Source: an uncultured Lachnospiraceae bacterium (GTDB lineage Bacteria; Bacillota_A; Clostridia; Lachnospirales; Lachnospiraceae). Taken from it: a stretch of DNA of 5,391 nt. This document shows, in pieces, positions 5,205 through 5,391 of the stretch. Position numbers and translations under genes: made by a program. Numbering within the stretch: position 1 is the first letter of the stretch; each line of letters begins with the position of its first letter. The notes below the pieces were generated by a model that saw nothing but the letters and a program-made list of their open reading frames with translations, made no database searches and was not told the origin of the DNA. The stretch is taken from contig CADBNA010000467.1 in assembly GCA_902795835.1 (NCBI GenBank), positions 1 to 5,391 on the forward strand. The letters are read 5' to 3'.

Positions 5205-5391
5205 TAACGAAAAGATATTGGGATGAAAAGGATAACTCTAAAAGAATGACGGATCTCAGATACCGAGACTGATGTAGAACGAAAAAGGATTGACTTAATC
5301 TGGTTATGATAGAGTCCGAGTCAACTACTCCTTGCGGGAAGTCCGAAAACCGGTGGATCAGATTGTAAAATACCAATTCTTAGTCATCCGG
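5205..5391. other. AT-richer region upstream of rsmF with no recognisable gene
   Basis: About 41% G+C over 5221-5391, far below the adjoining coding DNA. No reading frame on either strand gives a recognisable protein; the minus-strand frame continuous with rsmF runs through it without family sequence. I see no tRNA, no T-box or S-box motif, and no convincing promoter on the minus strand: TTGACT at 5319-5324 has no good -10 box at 16-18 bp. TTGACT (5290-5295) and AGTCAA (5319-5324) form an isolated 6-bp inverted repeat. Most likely a promoter-bearing intergenic region or the decayed edge of inserted DNA. Confidence 0.4.

Noticed and set aside
4390..5226. 278-codon open frame on the plus strand antisense to rsmF
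   Set aside because: No recognisable motif, no ribosome site worth the name, and full overlap with the conserved methyltransferase core on the other strand.
5290..5324. Inverted repeat TTGACT/AGTCAA as an operator or transposon end
   Set aside because: Only 6 bp with a 23-bp spacer, no second copy, no target duplication and no transposase nearby.
5176..5376. N-terminal extension of rsmF by 67 codons
   Set aside because: The added residues are hydrophobic and unlike the family. They come from AT-rich intergenic DNA, and the ATG at 5175 has a proper ribosome site and the expected family N terminus.

Overview
The window holds three protein genes, all on the minus strand and read right to left. 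They are a 16S rRNA m5C methyltransferase of the RsmF type (637 aa), an Old Yellow Enzyme/enoate-reductase type iron-sulfur flavoprotein (664 aa), and the N-terminal 308 residues of a methionine ABC-transporter ATPase, MetN, which runs off the left edge. Base composition is roughly mid-to-high 50s percent G+C by eye in the genes. The protein style, the strong GGAGG-type ribosome sites and the gene families together suggest a fairly GC-rich anaerobic member of the Clostridia, perhaps Lachnospiraceae. That placement is inferred, not proven.

Layout from right to left in the direction of transcription. (a) 5205-5391 is a distinctly AT-richer stretch (about 41% G+C by count over 5221-5391) with no gene I can recognise. 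(b) The rsmF-like gene occupies 5175-3262. It is preceded by a duplicated 15-bp ribosome-site unit that creates a six-codon leader ORF overlapping the rsmF start, and it carries two separate in-frame tandem-repeat tracts. (c) After a 45-bp gap without a terminator comes the enoate-reductase-like gene (3216-1222), probably co-transcribed with rsmF. (d) The 295-bp intergenic region 927-1221 contains a degenerate second copy of the reductase gene's last 42 bp and an intrinsic terminator. Next to that terminator, at close spacing, is a near-consensus sigma-A promoter for metN, followed by a perfect 6-bp dyad at about +7 to +27 that looks like an operator. (e) metN occupies 926 to beyond position 1; metI and metQ would be expected further left, outside the window.

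The genes are functionally unrelated: ribosome modification, flavin-dependent reduction of an activated double bond, and methionine uptake. rsmF and the reductase probably share a transcript ending at 1062. metN begins a separate unit with its own promoter and possible operator. I see no mobile element, CRISPR array, defence system, tRNA or rRNA, and no S-box or T-box in front of metN. The unusual signal is the number of independent short duplications in 5.4 kb: 36 bp x3, 33 bp x3, 15 bp x2, and a diverged 42-bp x2. Two of these lie in frame inside linkers of a housekeeping enzyme.
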